From Gulosibacter chungangensis (GTDB lineage Bacteria > Actinomycetota > Actinomycetes > Actinomycetales > Microbacteriaceae), in the NCBI RefSeq assembly GCF_008831155.1, contig NZ_WBKB01000001.1:682001-746000 (forward strand): a stretch of DNA of 64,000 bases, given 5' to 3'. The notes below the pieces were generated by a model. The model did not search any database. It saw only the letters and a program-made list of their open reading frames with translations, and was not told where the DNA came from. Position numbers and translations under genes: made by a program. Below are positions 35,670-44,777 of this stretch, one piece after another (within the stretch, counting starts at the first letter, position 1; every line of letters begins with the position of its first letter).

Positions 35670-36634
35670 CCAAGGCCACGGCTCGCGCATACCCCAATAT
35701 TGCGCTCGTGAAGTACTGGGGCAAGCGCGACTCGACGCTCATGCTGCCATTGACCGGCAGCATGTCGATGACCCTCGACGATTTCCCTACGACCACCACC
35801 GTGGAACGCACCCCCGAGGCCGCCGCCGACCATTTTGAATTGAACGGCGAGGTTATCGAGGGTGAGCCGCTTCGCCGAGTGACGAAGTTCCTCGACCTGG
35901 TTCGCGAACAGGCCGGAATTCGCGAGTTCGCCGCCGTGCGCTCGAAGAACGAGGTGCCGACCGCCGCGGGCCTGGCATCCTCAGCCTCTGGTTTCGCCGC
36001 CCTCGCACTGGCCGCATCCAAGGCCTACGATCTCTCGCTCGACCCGGCCGATGTCAGCCGCCTCGCTCGTCGCGGTTCCGGCTCGGCAACCCGTTCGGTC
36101 ATCCCGCACTTCGCGGTTTGGCGCGCGGGCGACGACGAAACTTCCGTGGCTGAAGCCATCGACGCCCCCGATATGCGGATGATCGTGGTGGTCGTCAACG
36201 CCGGCAATAAGGAAATCTCCAGTCGCGAGGCGATGAAACGCACCGCGCTGACCTCCCCCTTTAACGACGCCTGGGTGAGCTCCACCGAGCAGGCACTCGA
36301 GTCGATGATGAGCGCCTGCGCCGACAACGACTTCACCCGCATTGGCCGGATCACTGAAACCAATGCGCTGCGGATGCACGCCACGATTCAGGCTTGCGAC
36401 CCGCCGATTCTCTACCTCGCACCGACCAGCCTCGCGATTTTCAACAAGGTGCGAGAACTGCGCGAATCGGGTCTCGAGGCCTATGCCACGGCGGATGCTG
36501 GCCCCAATGTTTGCGTCATCGCACGTCCCGAAGACGCAGATGCGGTGGCAGCGGCGCTCGTCGAGTTCGGCTCGGTGCGCACAATGGCTCCGGGGCCCGG
36601 AGCCGAGCTCCTCGCGGACAGCGAGGCTCTGTGA
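35666..36634 (+). CDS. mvaD: Diphosphomevalonate decarboxylase
   Basis: The 322-residue GHMP-fold enzyme has the hallmarks NIALVKYWGKRD at residues 13-24, PTAAGLASSASGFAALA near residue 98, and RRGSGSATRS. It converts mevalonate diphosphate to isopentenyl diphosphate with ATP hydrolysis and CO2 loss. It is coupled by 4-base overlaps to the mvk and pmk genes on either side. Confidence 0.95.
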   Translation: MTKATARAYPNIALVKYWGKRDSTLMLPLTGSMSMTLDDFPTTTTVERTPEAAADHFELNGEVIEGEPLRRVTKFLDLVREQAGIREFAAVRSKNEVPTAAGLASSASGFAALALAASKAYDLSLDPADVSRLARRGSGSATRSVIPHFAVWRAGDDETSVAEAIDAPDMRMIVVVVNAGNKEISSREAMKRTALTSPFNDAWVSSTEQALESMMSACADNDFTRIGRITETNALRMHATIQACDPPILYLAPTSLAIFNKVRELRESGLEAYATADAGPNVCVIARPEDADAVAAALVEFGSVRTMAPGPGAELLADSEAL

Positions 36635-37848
36635 ACGAGCGCGGGGCGATCGAAACAAAAGCGCCGGGCAAGCTGTACATCGCAGGTGAGTACGCGGTTG
36701 TCGAACCCGGGGAGCCCTCGGTGATCGTCGCGGTCGACCGGGTACTCACCGTCAAACTCACCCCGAGCGATGATCTCGGGCGCGTGTTCTCCAGCGAGTA
36801 CGGTCTGCGACCGGTGGTCTGGACCCGCGACGATGACGACAGCATCCAGCTTGAACACCGGCCGTTCGACTACGTGATGGCCGCGATCGCCGTGACCGAA
36901 CGACTGCGCGGGGAGCGCGGGTACGAGCCGCGCTATTTCGATCTGCACATTGAAAGCGAGCTGGACGACTCCAGCGGCCGCAAGTTCGGCCTCGGCTCTT
37001 CTGCCGCGGTGGTGGTGGCAACCATCGCCGCAATCAACGATTTCTACGCGCTCGGGCTGACCCCCACCGAACGCTTCAAACTCGCACTGTTGTCTACCGC
37101 GCGGGTCGCTCCGCGCTCATCCGGCGGCGACCTGGCGGCGAGCACCTTTGGCGGTTGGATCCGCTACACCTCGCCGGATCGCGACGCGCTCCTCGAAGAT
37201 CTCGAATGCAATGAGACCGTCTCGGAAACCCTCGGCTCGGCCGGGTGGGACGACTTCAGCGTCACCCAACTTCCGGAACCCGAAACGCTGGAACTCCTCG
37301 TCGGCTGGACCGGTTCCCCCGCATCCACCGAACGCCTCGTCAAGGGCGTCGAAAAACGTACGCCGGTCGACTCCACCAGCCACGAAGCTTTCCTCGCCGA
37401 AAGTCGCGGCATTGTGGATGCGCTGGTATCGGCCATGCAGGCACAGGATGCGTCGCGCACGCTCGAGCTGATTCGGGCGGCGCGCACGCTGCTGCAGGGG
37501 CTGGGAGAAACCACCGGAATTCAGATCGAAACCGAGAAACTGCATGCCCTGTGCGAGATCGCCGAATCGCACGGTGCCGCCGCGAAACCTTCGGGCGCAG
37601 GCGGTGGCGACTGCGGCATCGTGCTCGCGGGTCCGGAAACCGACAATGACGCCATCTTCGTCGATTGGCAGGCCGCCGGGATCAGCCGCCTCGGGCTCGG
37701 GGTGTACCCGTCTTGCGGCGAGGCGGACGTGTGCGATTCGGAGACTGATGGCTCGGAAGCTGGTGACTCGGGTGCGTTCGGCTCTGATGCTTCCGACTCC
37801 GGTGCTTCCGACTCGGATGCTCGCGAGTCCGAAGGAGGCGAAGCATGA
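36631..37848 (+). CDS. pmk: Phosphomevalonate kinase
   Basis: The 405-residue GHMP kinase begins with the kinase N-terminus KAPGKLYIAGEYAVVEPGEP, then has the ATP loop KFGLGSSAAVVVATIAA near residue 112 and C-terminal PSGAGGGDCGIVL. It makes mevalonate diphosphate. The GTG at 36631 is chosen because it couples to the mvaD stop (GTGA). Beyond about residue 365 the protein has a non-conserved, strongly acidic Ser/Asp/Glu/Gly tail of about 35 residues with repeated D-S-G-A and D-S-x-A units, unlike typical family members. It overlaps the fni gene by 4 bases. Confidence 0.94.
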   Translation: MNERGAIETKAPGKLYIAGEYAVVEPGEPSVIVAVDRVLTVKLTPSDDLGRVFSSEYGLRPVVWTRDDDDSIQLEHRPFDYVMAAIAVTERLRGERGYEPRYFDLHIESELDDSSGRKFGLGSSAAVVVATIAAINDFYALGLTPTERFKLALLSTARVAPRSSGGDLAASTFGGWIRYTSPDRDALLEDLECNETVSETLGSAGWDDFSVTQLPEPETLELLVGWTGSPASTERLVKGVEKRTPVDSTSHEAFLAESRGIVDALVSAMQAQDASRTLELIRAARTLLQGLGETTGIQIETEKLHALCEIAESHGAAAKPSGAGGGDCGIVLAGPETDNDAIFVDWQAAGISRLGLGVYPSCGEADVCDSETDGSEAGDSGAFGSDASDSGASDSDARESEGGEA

Positions 37849-38990
37849 CCGAGTCGCCACACAGCGTCGAGCCCACTCGCGATGGTGAGGCGCACCGACA
37901 GGCTGTCGCCAGCGCATCCGCCCGCAAGGAAGACCACATCAGGCTCGCCGCCGATCAGCGCCGCGAGGACCCTGCCGTCAAGGGACACAACGAATTCGAT
38001 GATCTCGAATTCCTGCACCACGCCCTCGGCGGAATCGATAACGCGACCGTCGACCTTACCGCGCAGGTCGGTGACTGGACCTGGTCCGCACCGCTCTACA
38101 TCAACGGCATGACCGGTGGCGCCGAAACCGCGATGCGCGTGAACCGCGCCCTCGCGATCGCGGCCCGAGAGCTCAACCTGCCCATGGCATCCGGTTCGGT
38201 TGGCATCGCGATCGACGACCCCGCAACGGCCGCGAGCTTCCGAGTCATTCGTGAGGAAAACCCGGACGGGTTCGTAATGGCGAATATCGGTGCGGGGCGG
38301 CCTGCCGACCACGGTCAGCGCGCGGTGGACCTCCTCGAAGCGAACGCGCTGCAGCTGCACCTCAATGCGGTGCAGGAAACAGTGATGCCCGAGGGCGGCC
38401 GCGACTTCGCCGACTGGCTGCGCGGCGTGGAGCGCACCGTGGCCGCAACCGACGTGCCCGTAATCGTGAAAGAAGTCGGCTTCGGGCTGAGCCGTCGCAC
38501 GCTCCAGCAACTGCAAGAAGTGGGCGTGCAGATCGCCGATGTCTCGGGCCTGGGCGGCACGAACTTCGCGCGGATCGAGTCGGCGCGCGGGGGCAACGCC
38601 TTCGCCTATCTTGGCAATTTCGGCCAGTCTGCCGCAGCTTGCCTCCTGGATGCACCGGTCGCGTTCCCGACCCTCCTCGCCTCGGGCGGGGTGCGGCATC
38701 CGCTCGACGCGATCAAAGCCCTCGCACTCGGGGCGCGCGCGGTCGGCGTTGCCGGACCCTTCCTACTGCCGGCACTTGAGGGCACACCCGAGACGTTGAC
38801 CGACGAGATCCGCAGCTGGCTCGACCAATTGCGGATGCTGCACGCCATGCTCGGCGCAGCCACACCGGCAGACCTCACTAACACCGACCTACTCGTGCGC
38901 GGACGCGTGCGCGAGTTCGCCACACTTCGCGGCATTGACGTCGCCGCACTGAGCGACCGCTCTGGCGCTCGCCTCCAGGAGGAACGATGA
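37845..38990 (+). CDS. fni: Type 2 isopentenyl-diphosphate isomerase
   Basis: The 381-residue FMN enzyme has the motifs INGMTGGAE, NLPMASGSVG, FVMANIGAGRP, LQLHLNAVQE (with the catalytic Gln), VIVKEVGFGLS, and the FMN-phosphate loop ASGGVRHPLDAIKALALGA. It interconverts IPP and DMAPP in a flavin- and NADPH-dependent way. It is fourth in the mevalonate operon, overlapping the pmk and mvaA genes by 4 bases each. Confidence 0.95.
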   Translation: MTESPHSVEPTRDGEAHRQAVASASARKEDHIRLAADQRREDPAVKGHNEFDDLEFLHHALGGIDNATVDLTAQVGDWTWSAPLYINGMTGGAETAMRVNRALAIAARELNLPMASGSVGIAIDDPATAASFRVIREENPDGFVMANIGAGRPADHGQRAVDLLEANALQLHLNAVQETVMPEGGRDFADWLRGVERTVAATDVPVIVKEVGFGLSRRTLQQLQEVGVQIADVSGLGGTNFARIESARGGNAFAYLGNFGQSAAACLLDAPVAFPTLLASGGVRHPLDAIKALALGARAVGVAGPFLLPALEGTPETLTDEIRSWLDQLRMLHAMLGAATPADLTNTDLLVRGRVREFATLRGIDVAALSDRSGARLQEER

Positions 38991-40036
38991 GCAAGCACGA
39001 CCAATTTGTGACCGGGATTCCGTCAAGCTGGGTGGGCCCGCTCCGGATCAGCGGGAACGCAATCAATGAAGAGATCAAGGTGCCACTGGCCACCTATGAG
39101 ACCCCACTATGGCCCTCGGTAGGTCGCGGGGCCCGGATCTCGCGCCTGGTGGAGGGCGGCATCCGCACCACCGTCATTGATGAACGGATGACCCGCTCCA
39201 CACTCTTTGTCGCGCGCGATGCCGGCCACGCCTACGAGGCGATGGCGAGCATCCGCGCCCGCGAAGCCGAACTGCAGGAAGCCGTCTCGGCCCAGAGCCG
39301 CTTCGCGAAGCTCATCGAAATGCACGAGGAAATCGTCGGCAACCTGCTGTTCATCCGCTTCGCCTTCACCACCGGCGACGCCTCCGGCCACAATATGGTC
39401 ACCCAGGCCGCCGACACCCTGATGAACCTGATCCTCTCCTGGGATCTCGGGCTCGACTACGGCTCCGTCTCGGGCAACTTCTGCTCGGACAAGAAGGCCA
39501 CCGCCGTCAACGGCGTGCTCGGTCGCGGCAAGCGCGTGGTCGCCGAGATCCTCATCCCGCACGAGATCGTCGAGACGAAACTGCGCAGCACCGCGCAGCA
39601 GATCACCGACATGGTCGTGCGCAAAAACCTCGTGGGTTCCACGATCGCCGGGGCCCTGCGCTCGGCGAACGCGCACTTCGCGAACATGCTCCTCGCGTTC
39701 TATCTGGCGACCGGACAGGATGCCGCCAACATCGTTGAGGGCTCACAAGGCATTGTTTACGCTGAAAATCGTGCCGAAGGTTTGTACTTTTCCTGCTCTC
39801 TGCCGCACCTAATCGTTGGTACCGTCGGGAACGGAAAGCACCTCGACCACGTCAACGACACTCTTGAACAGCTGGGTTGCCGTGAAGAGCGCGAACCCGG
39901 CGCCAACGCACGACGTCTTGCGGCCATGATCGCCGCGACCGTGCTTTGCGGTGAGCTCTCGCTCCTTGCCGCCCAGACCAACCCCGGCGAGCTGATGCGA
40001 TCACACGTAGCGCTTGAGCGCGGTGAAAGGAAGTAA
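38987..40036 (+). CDS. mvaA: Hydroxymethylglutaryl-CoA reductase
   Basis: The 349-residue enzyme has the family signatures FTTGDASGHNMVTQA (HMG/NADPH site), the catalytic Lys region NFCSDKKATAVN, LVGSTIAGA, an ENRAEG-type Glu, and a C-terminal His in MRSHVALE. It reduces HMG-CoA to mevalonate, the committed step. The N-terminal region (GPLRISG, then VPLATYETPLWPSVGRGA) fits bacterial enzymes of this cluster type. It overlaps fni by 4 bases and mvaS begins 2 bases after its stop. Confidence 0.95.
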   Translation: MSKHDQFVTGIPSSWVGPLRISGNAINEEIKVPLATYETPLWPSVGRGARISRLVEGGIRTTVIDERMTRSTLFVARDAGHAYEAMASIRAREAELQEAVSAQSRFAKLIEMHEEIVGNLLFIRFAFTTGDASGHNMVTQAADTLMNLILSWDLGLDYGSVSGNFCSDKKATAVNGVLGRGKRVVAEILIPHEIVETKLRSTAQQITDMVVRKNLVGSTIAGALRSANAHFANMLLAFYLATGQDAANIVEGSQGIVYAENRAEGLYFSCSLPHLIVGTVGNGKHLDHVNDTLEQLGCREEREPGANARRLAAMIAATVLCGELSLLAAQTNPGELMRSHVALERGERK

Positions 40037-40038
40037 CT

Positions 40039-41190
40039 ATGACCACCATTGGTATTCACGACATTGAGCTCGCCACGACGCACAACGTGCTTCCTCTCGC
40101 CGATCTCGCAGCCGCGCGCGGCGTGGACCCGGCCAAGTTTGAGATTGGCCTCGGCCAGAGCCTCATGAGCGTGCCCGCCGTCGACGAGGACCCCGTCACC
40201 ATGGGGGCCACCGCGGCGGCGCGACTGATCGAGCGCACCGGAACCGAAGGCATCCGCTCGCTGCTGTTCGCAACCGAGTCGGGAGTTGACCAGTCGAAGT
40301 CGGCCGGGATGTTCATCCACGGCCTGCTGGGACTGCCGCAGGCCATGCGCGTGGCCGAAATCAAGCAGGCCTGCTATGCCGGAACCGTGGCGCTGCAGTC
40401 GGCGCTGGGTGTGATTGCACGCGACCCGGAGGCGAAGGTCCTTGTGGTGATGAGCGATATCGCCAAGTACGAACTGGCAGGCTCGGGCGAACCCACTCAG
40501 GGCGCCGGCGCCGTGGCGATGCTGATTTCCGCCGACCCTGCTCTCGTGGAGATCGAGCCTGCGACCGGCGTTTACAGCGCCGATGTGGATGACTTCTGGC
40601 GCCCGAACGACTCGACCACAGCGGTGGTCGACGGCGCGCTCTCGCTCAAGGCATACCTGGATGCACTCTCCGGTTCCTGGGACGACTACCAGGCCAACGG
40701 TGGTCACCCAATCGGAGAGATCGACCGCTTCCTCTACCACCAGCCCTTCACCAAAATGGCGCGCAAGGGCCACCGCGAGCTCGCGAAGCACACCGGTGCT
40801 GAACTGACCGAGGATGTGCTCGAAGCCAGCTTCGAGTACAACCGCAACCTCGGCAATACCTACGGTGCTTCGATCTACTCGGGGCTGATTTCGCTGCTGC
40901 ACCACGATGACGATCTCGCTGGCAAGCGCGTCGGCTTCTACAGCTACGGTTCGGGTAGTGCGGGTGAATTCTTCACCGGCGTCGTGCGCGACGACTACCG
41001 CGAGCACCTCTACCGCGAGCCAATTCAGTCTGAGCTTGCCGAACGCAACGTCATCACCTTCGACGAGTACGTCGAACTGCACGAGAACGTGCTGCCGAGC
41101 CAGGCGGATGCTGAGACGCCCCGCGTGACCAAGGCCCCCTTCCGCTTTGCCGGCATCAAGGGCGGCGCCCGCCAGTACGAAGCCAACTAG
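40039..41190 (+). CDS. mvaS: Hydroxymethylglutaryl-CoA synthase
   Basis: The 383-residue thiolase-fold enzyme has the catalytic Cys in IKQACYAGTVALQ near residue 112, the His in FLYHQPFTKMA near residue 233, and the Glu region of the ESGVDQSKSAG segment. It condenses acetyl-CoA with acetoacetyl-CoA to HMG-CoA. The ATG follows GAAAGGAAG. It is the last gene of the operon; a GC-rich hairpin follows at 41200-41227. No acetoacetyl-CoA-forming thiolase is in the operon. Confidence 0.95.
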   Translation: MTTIGIHDIELATTHNVLPLADLAAARGVDPAKFEIGLGQSLMSVPAVDEDPVTMGATAAARLIERTGTEGIRSLLFATESGVDQSKSAGMFIHGLLGLPQAMRVAEIKQACYAGTVALQSALGVIARDPEAKVLVVMSDIAKYELAGSGEPTQGAGAVAMLISADPALVEIEPATGVYSADVDDFWRPNDSTTAVVDGALSLKAYLDALSGSWDDYQANGGHPIGEIDRFLYHQPFTKMARKGHRELAKHTGAELTEDVLEASFEYNRNLGNTYGASIYSGLISLLHHDDDLAGKRVGFYSYGSGSAGEFFTGVVRDDYREHLYREPIQSELAERNVITFDEYVELHENVLPSQADAETPRVTKAPFRFAGIKGGARQYEAN

Positions 41191-41253
41191 TAGGCATCCG
41201 GCTGGGCTGGGGCCTCCCGGCCCAGCCCTGGATCCAGTGCCAGCGCAGGCCTT

Positions 41254-41328
41254 GTCAGAAAAGTGCACGCTATGGGGTGACACGCGGCGACACGCCGGTT
41301 ACATCCTCGTAGCGTGCACTTTTCCGAC
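41254..41328. repeat. Palindromic repeat, copy 1
   Basis: Outer arms of 19 bases (GTCAGAAAAGTGCACGCTA against its inverse at 41310-41328) match at 18 positions. The interior contains GCGACACGCCG, shared with copies 2 and 3. Confidence 0.8.
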
Positions 41329-41405
41329 GCGCACAAGGTGAGGTTACGCATCCCAGCCCAGCCCAGCCCAGCCCGGCCCGGCCCAGCCTTCCCCAGCCCA
41401 GCCGT

Positions 41406-41503
41406 GGTCAAAATTGTGCATACTTCGGCGCGACACGCCGGGCGACTGCGGTAAAACGTGCTGATCCGCCCGAACGTCGCTCAGGACGTGCACAATTTTG
41501 ACC
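41406..41503. repeat. Palindromic repeat, copy 2
   Basis: Outer arms GGTCAAAATTGTGCA and TGCACAATTTTGACC are perfectly inverted. The interior has GCGACACGCCG near the left arm, as in copies 1 and 3. Confidence 0.8.
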
Positions 41504-41517
41504 AGCGGCCCGGTGCA

Positions 41518-42126
41518 TCAGCGCACGATTTCGCGCAGCAGCGCGCAGTGCTCGCGGTAGTTCTCAATCGGCGTGATGTCTTCCCCGGCGCGATAGCGCT
41601 GCCCGAGGGTCTCCCAGCTGGTGTGCCAGGTCGTCATCGCTAGGTCAGTGATCATCAACGAGGTTGATCGCTGCAGCGAAGGGCAGTGTTCTGACAGTAC
41701 AACCTGCAACAGCTTCGACACCCGCTGCAGCTGCGCCGCAGCCTCTTCCAGCAGAGCCGGCTCCGCCGCAAACAGCCGGGCGACCCGCACCGAATCTTCA
41801 TCGCGCTCGACCCCGCTCAGAATTTCTTCTTCGAAGAGGCCCTCGATCTGTCGCAGCACACTGCTCGGCGAGCCATCGGAGGGCGCGAAACGCGCAACCC
41901 GGTTGCGCAGGCTGAACTGCCCCGGAATGCCCGCGTGCTCCTTGTTCTCGAAGTAGCGAAAGAACGTACGCGAGGACACTCCAGCCGCCGACGCAATCTC
42001 GGCGACCGTGGTCGCATCCACACCTTGCTTTTCGTAGAGGGCGATTGCCGCCAGGTGGATGTCGTTGCTGGTTTGGGCGCGACGGCGCTCGGTCAGCGAG
42101 AGGCCGTCTGAGGTCATGGTCGCCAT
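41518..42126 (-). CDS. TetR-family repressor
   Basis: The protein of about 202 residues has an N-terminal TetR helix-turn-helix: a helix with IHLAAIALYEKQGVDATTV, then AEIASAAGVSSRTFFRYFENKEH near residues 40-62. The ligand domain is variable. It is divergent from the MFS efflux gene and probably represses it through the inverted repeat at 42178-42192. The ATG at 42126 (MATMTSD) is chosen; the frame is open further upstream but would enter the regulatory gap. Confidence 0.88.
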   Translation of the reverse strand: MATMTSDGLSLTERRRAQTSNDIHLAAIALYEKQGVDATTVAEIASAAGVSSRTFFRYFENKEHAGIPGQFSLRNRVARFAPSDGSPSSVLRQIEGLFEEEILSGVERDEDSVRVARLFAAEPALLEEAAAQLQRVSKLLQVVLSEHCPSLQRSTSLMITDLAMTTWHTSWETLGQRYRAGEDITPIENYREHCALLREIVR

Positions 42127-42177
42127 TGCTTCACGTCCGATTTCAAAGAGATTTGCCGACGTCAGCTTACGACAAGA

Positions 42178-42192
42178 TGGCACAATGTGACA
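42178..42192. promoter_or_regulatory. Candidate TetR operator between tetR and the MFS gene
   Basis: TGGCACAATGTGACA is an inverted repeat with 6 of 7 matching pairs, placed between the two divergent starts. Confidence 0.5.
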
Positions 42193-42230
42193 TGGTTGTT
42201 GCTTCAAATATTTAGAAGCTGAGGAAATCT

Positions 42231-43694
42231 ATGACCCAGACCGAGAAGCAGACCCCGCCTGAAGCGTTTTCAACCGCACGACTCGTCGCCATCATCGGAA
42301 CGCTTGCCGTTGCCGCATTCGTGATGATCCTGAACGAAACCGTCCTGACCGTGGCGCTGCCATCGCTGATGGCCGACTTCTCGATTTCCGCAGCCACTGC
42401 GGGATGGTTCACCACCGGCTTCCTGCTCACGATGGCGATCTGCATCCCTCTGACCGGCTATCTGATGCAGCGGTTCAGCATGAAGTCGCTGTTCCTCACC
42501 GCCATCGCCCTCTTCGGCATCGGCACCCTGGTCGCGGCGCTCGCGCTGAACTTCGAGACGATGCTCATCGCGCGCATCGTGCAGGCGCTCGGCACCGCGG
42601 TCATCATGCCGCTGCTGATGACTACGACGCTCCACCTGGTCCCGGCCCAGCACCGCGGTTCGATCATGGGGCTCAATGCCGTCGTTCTCTCGGTCGGGCC
42701 TGCCGTTGGACCCACCGTTGCCGGAATCGTCATCAACGCGATCTCGTGGCACGCGCTGTTCTGGGGCATGGCGGCCTTCGCGGTCCTCGCATTCGCTGCG
42801 GGTCTCGTGTCGCTTCCCTCGGGCAAGGGAAGGCCGGCGGGTCGCCTGGATGCGTTCTCGATTCTGCTCTCGATCATCGGCTTCGGCGGTTTTGTCTACG
42901 GTGTCTCGAGCGTTTCGCAGGTCATCGAAGGTGACTTCCTGCCGCTTGTCGCCATCGTCATCGGCCTGATCGCGCTCGCATTCTTTGTGCGTCGGCAGAA
43001 CGCGCTGGTACGCAAGCAGAGCGCCCCGCTCCTGCACCTGGCACCGCTCAAGAACAGTGCCTTCAACCGCAGCGTGATCATTATCGCGATTGCTTTCGGA
43101 GCGATGCTCGGCTCGGTCGTCGTGCTGCCGGTCTACCTCGAAAACGGCCTCGGGCTGAACCCTGCATCGGTGGGCCTCGCGCTCCTGCCTGGCGGACTCA
43201 TCCAAGCGGTTATCTCGCCGATCGCGGGTCGTATCTTCGACCGCAAGGGCCCGCGCCCTCTTGTGATCCCGGGGGCGGTTCTCCTTTCGGCGGGACAGTG
43301 GGGCCTTGCCACCTCGGGTGCAGACACTCCCGTGTGGCTCGTCATCACGTGCCACACGGTCTTCGGCGCGGGGATGGCCCTCGTGATGGCCTCGATGATG
43401 ACCCACTCGCTCGGCTCGCTCGCGCGCGAAATGTACGGCCACGGCTCGGCAATCGTGAACACGCTGCAGCAACTCGCAGGCGCAATCGGCACGGCGCTCT
43501 TCCTCACCGCCTTTGGCCTCGGCATGTCACTCGCTGGGTCGACTGAGGATGCGGTGCGCTACCCGTTCGTCGTCGGCGGCATCCTGACCTTGGTCGCGGT
43601 TGTCCTCGCCTTCACGATCAAGGCGAACCGTCCCGAACCCGTGGTGCTGGAGGCCTCGACCAAGGCCGACACCGGAATGGTCACGACTGGTTAG
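42231..43694 (+). CDS. MFS efflux transporter, DHA2 (14-helix) family
   Basis: The 487-residue protein has about 14 membrane segments. Features of the EmrB/QacA/LfrA branch include LNETVLTVALPSLMADF in helix 1, WFTTGFLLTMAICIPLTGYL, and a motif C-like GPAVGPTVAGIVI in helix 5. It probably exports drugs or other amphipathic compounds in exchange for protons. The ATG follows GAGGAAA. The divergent TetR gene suggests substrate-induced expression. Confidence 0.9.
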   Translation: MTQTEKQTPPEAFSTARLVAIIGTLAVAAFVMILNETVLTVALPSLMADFSISAATAGWFTTGFLLTMAICIPLTGYLMQRFSMKSLFLTAIALFGIGTLVAALALNFETMLIARIVQALGTAVIMPLLMTTTLHLVPAQHRGSIMGLNAVVLSVGPAVGPTVAGIVINAISWHALFWGMAAFAVLAFAAGLVSLPSGKGRPAGRLDAFSILLSIIGFGGFVYGVSSVSQVIEGDFLPLVAIVIGLIALAFFVRRQNALVRKQSAPLLHLAPLKNSAFNRSVIIIAIAFGAMLGSVVVLPVYLENGLGLNPASVGLALLPGGLIQAVISPIAGRIFDRKGPRPLVIPGAVLLSAGQWGLATSGADTPVWLVITCHTVFGAGMALVMASMMTHSLGSLAREMYGHGSAIVNTLQQLAGAIGTALFLTAFGLGMSLAGSTEDAVRYPFVVGGILTLVAVVLAFTIKANRPEPVVLEASTKADTGMVTTG

Positions 43695-43733
43695 CTCCTC
43701 GCGGCTCCCGGCTCTTCCCAGTCGCTCCCGCCT

Positions 43734-43832
43734 GTCCAAAATTGTGCACGCTTCGACGCGACACGCCGCCTAACTGGGGCGGTAGACCGCAAACTCGCCG
43801 GTATTCAGTTTGCGGCGTGCACAATTTTGGAC
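43734..43832. repeat. Palindromic repeat, copy 3
   Basis: Outer 18-base arms beginning GTCCAAAATTGTGCACGC are perfectly inverted at the other end. The interior has GCGACACGCCG and a second nested hairpin (CCGCAAACT/AGTTTGCGG). It lies between the convergent MFS and SDR genes. Confidence 0.85.
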
Positions 43833-43842
43833 AGTTCGAACC

Positions 43843-44661
43843 TCACACAAACGCATCCGGAAAAAGCTCGGACTCGGGCACTCCGGGTGAGTACTTCGAG
43901 AAGTCCGTAACTCCCGCATCCCGCAGCACGTCCTCGCACAGCAGCTGCTGGCCGGCCATCGCCTCAGCCGGCCCGGTTAGCAGCGCGTGCGCCGCATCCG
44001 CATAAATCTCGGGCGTACGCGAGCGACGGTAGACCTCATCCCCACCCAGAATGTTCGAGACGGCCGCGGTCCGAATCGTCGTGCGCGGCCACAGGGTCGC
44101 GGCGGGGATGCCCGTCTCGGCGCCAATGCCGAGGGTCGCCAGTGTCATCCCGTACTTCGCGAGCATGTACGCCGGGTAGGCGCCGAGCCACTTTTGCGCG
44201 AGATTCAGCGGCGGCGACAGGCTCAGGATGCGTGGGTCAGCCGATTTGCGCAGGTGCGGCAGCGCGGTGCGGGTCAGCAGGAAGGTGCCGCGGGTGTTGA
44301 TCTGGTGCATCAGGTCGTAGCGCTTCATCTCGATCTCGGCAGAACCGGTGAGGTTGATGGCCGAGGCGTTATTCACGACCACGTCGATACCGCCAAATTC
44401 CGCGACCGTCTGAGCTACCGCATCCACCACGCTGGATTCCTCACGAACGTCGCCGACTATCGGCAGCGCTTGGCCCCCGGCGGCGCGGATTTCCTCGGCT
44501 GCGGAGAAGACGGTTCCTTCGAGTTTTGGATGCGGATCAGCGGTTTTGGCGATCAGCGCAATGTTGGCGCCCTCTGCGGCTGCGCGGCGTGCAATTGCAA
44601 GCCCAATGCCGCGGCTACCGCCTGAGATGAGCACGGTTCGTCCTTGAAGAGTTGCTCGCAT
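43843..44661 (-). CDS. Short-chain dehydrogenase/reductase (HSDL2-like)
   Basis: The 272-residue SDR has the cofactor loop SGGSRGIGLAIA at residues 14-25, the NNAS motif, and catalytic Tyr-x3-Lys in AYMLAKYG. The SLSPPLNL segment in place of the common Ser motif, and the following WLGAYPAYMLAKYGMT, match the HSDL2 branch. The substrate is unknown. It is monocistronic, ending next to the palindromic repeat at 43734. Confidence 0.88.
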   Translation of the reverse strand: MRATLQGRTVLISGGSRGIGLAIARRAAAEGANIALIAKTADPHPKLEGTVFSAAEEIRAAGGQALPIVGDVREESSVVDAVAQTVAEFGGIDVVVNNASAINLTGSAEIEMKRYDLMHQINTRGTFLLTRTALPHLRKSADPRILSLSPPLNLAQKWLGAYPAYMLAKYGMTLATLGIGAETGIPAATLWPRTTIRTAAVSNILGGDEVYRRSRTPEIYADAAHALLTGPAEAMAGQQLLCEDVLRDAGVTDFSKYSPGVPESELFPDAFV

Positions 44662-44777
44662 CCGGCGAATATTACGCGGAATGAACAGAAATTAGTGTGA
44701 ATCCGCTTGGAATCTCTAAACTTTATCCGTCAGGCGCGGATGTATCAGCGCGCCGAATCTTTGAGAGGAACCTCCCT

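Larger units (their letters stand above)
41191..41517. repeat. Repeat-filled gap: hairpin, two palindromic repeats, pentanucleotide repeat
   Basis: No gene is seen. GGCTGGGC/GCCCAGCC arms (41200-41207, 41220-41227) form a hairpin after mvaS. Two members of a long palindromic repeat family lie at 41254-41328 and 41406-41503. Between them, 41352-41389 is a run of CCCAG/CCCGG pentamers. The region separates the convergent mvaS and tetR genes. Confidence 0.75.

Noticed and set aside
44662-44777. Possible SAM riboswitch upstream of metQ
   Set aside because: The 116-base leader shows no conserved SAM-I or SAM-II core by eye and is short for a SAM-I element plus expression platform.
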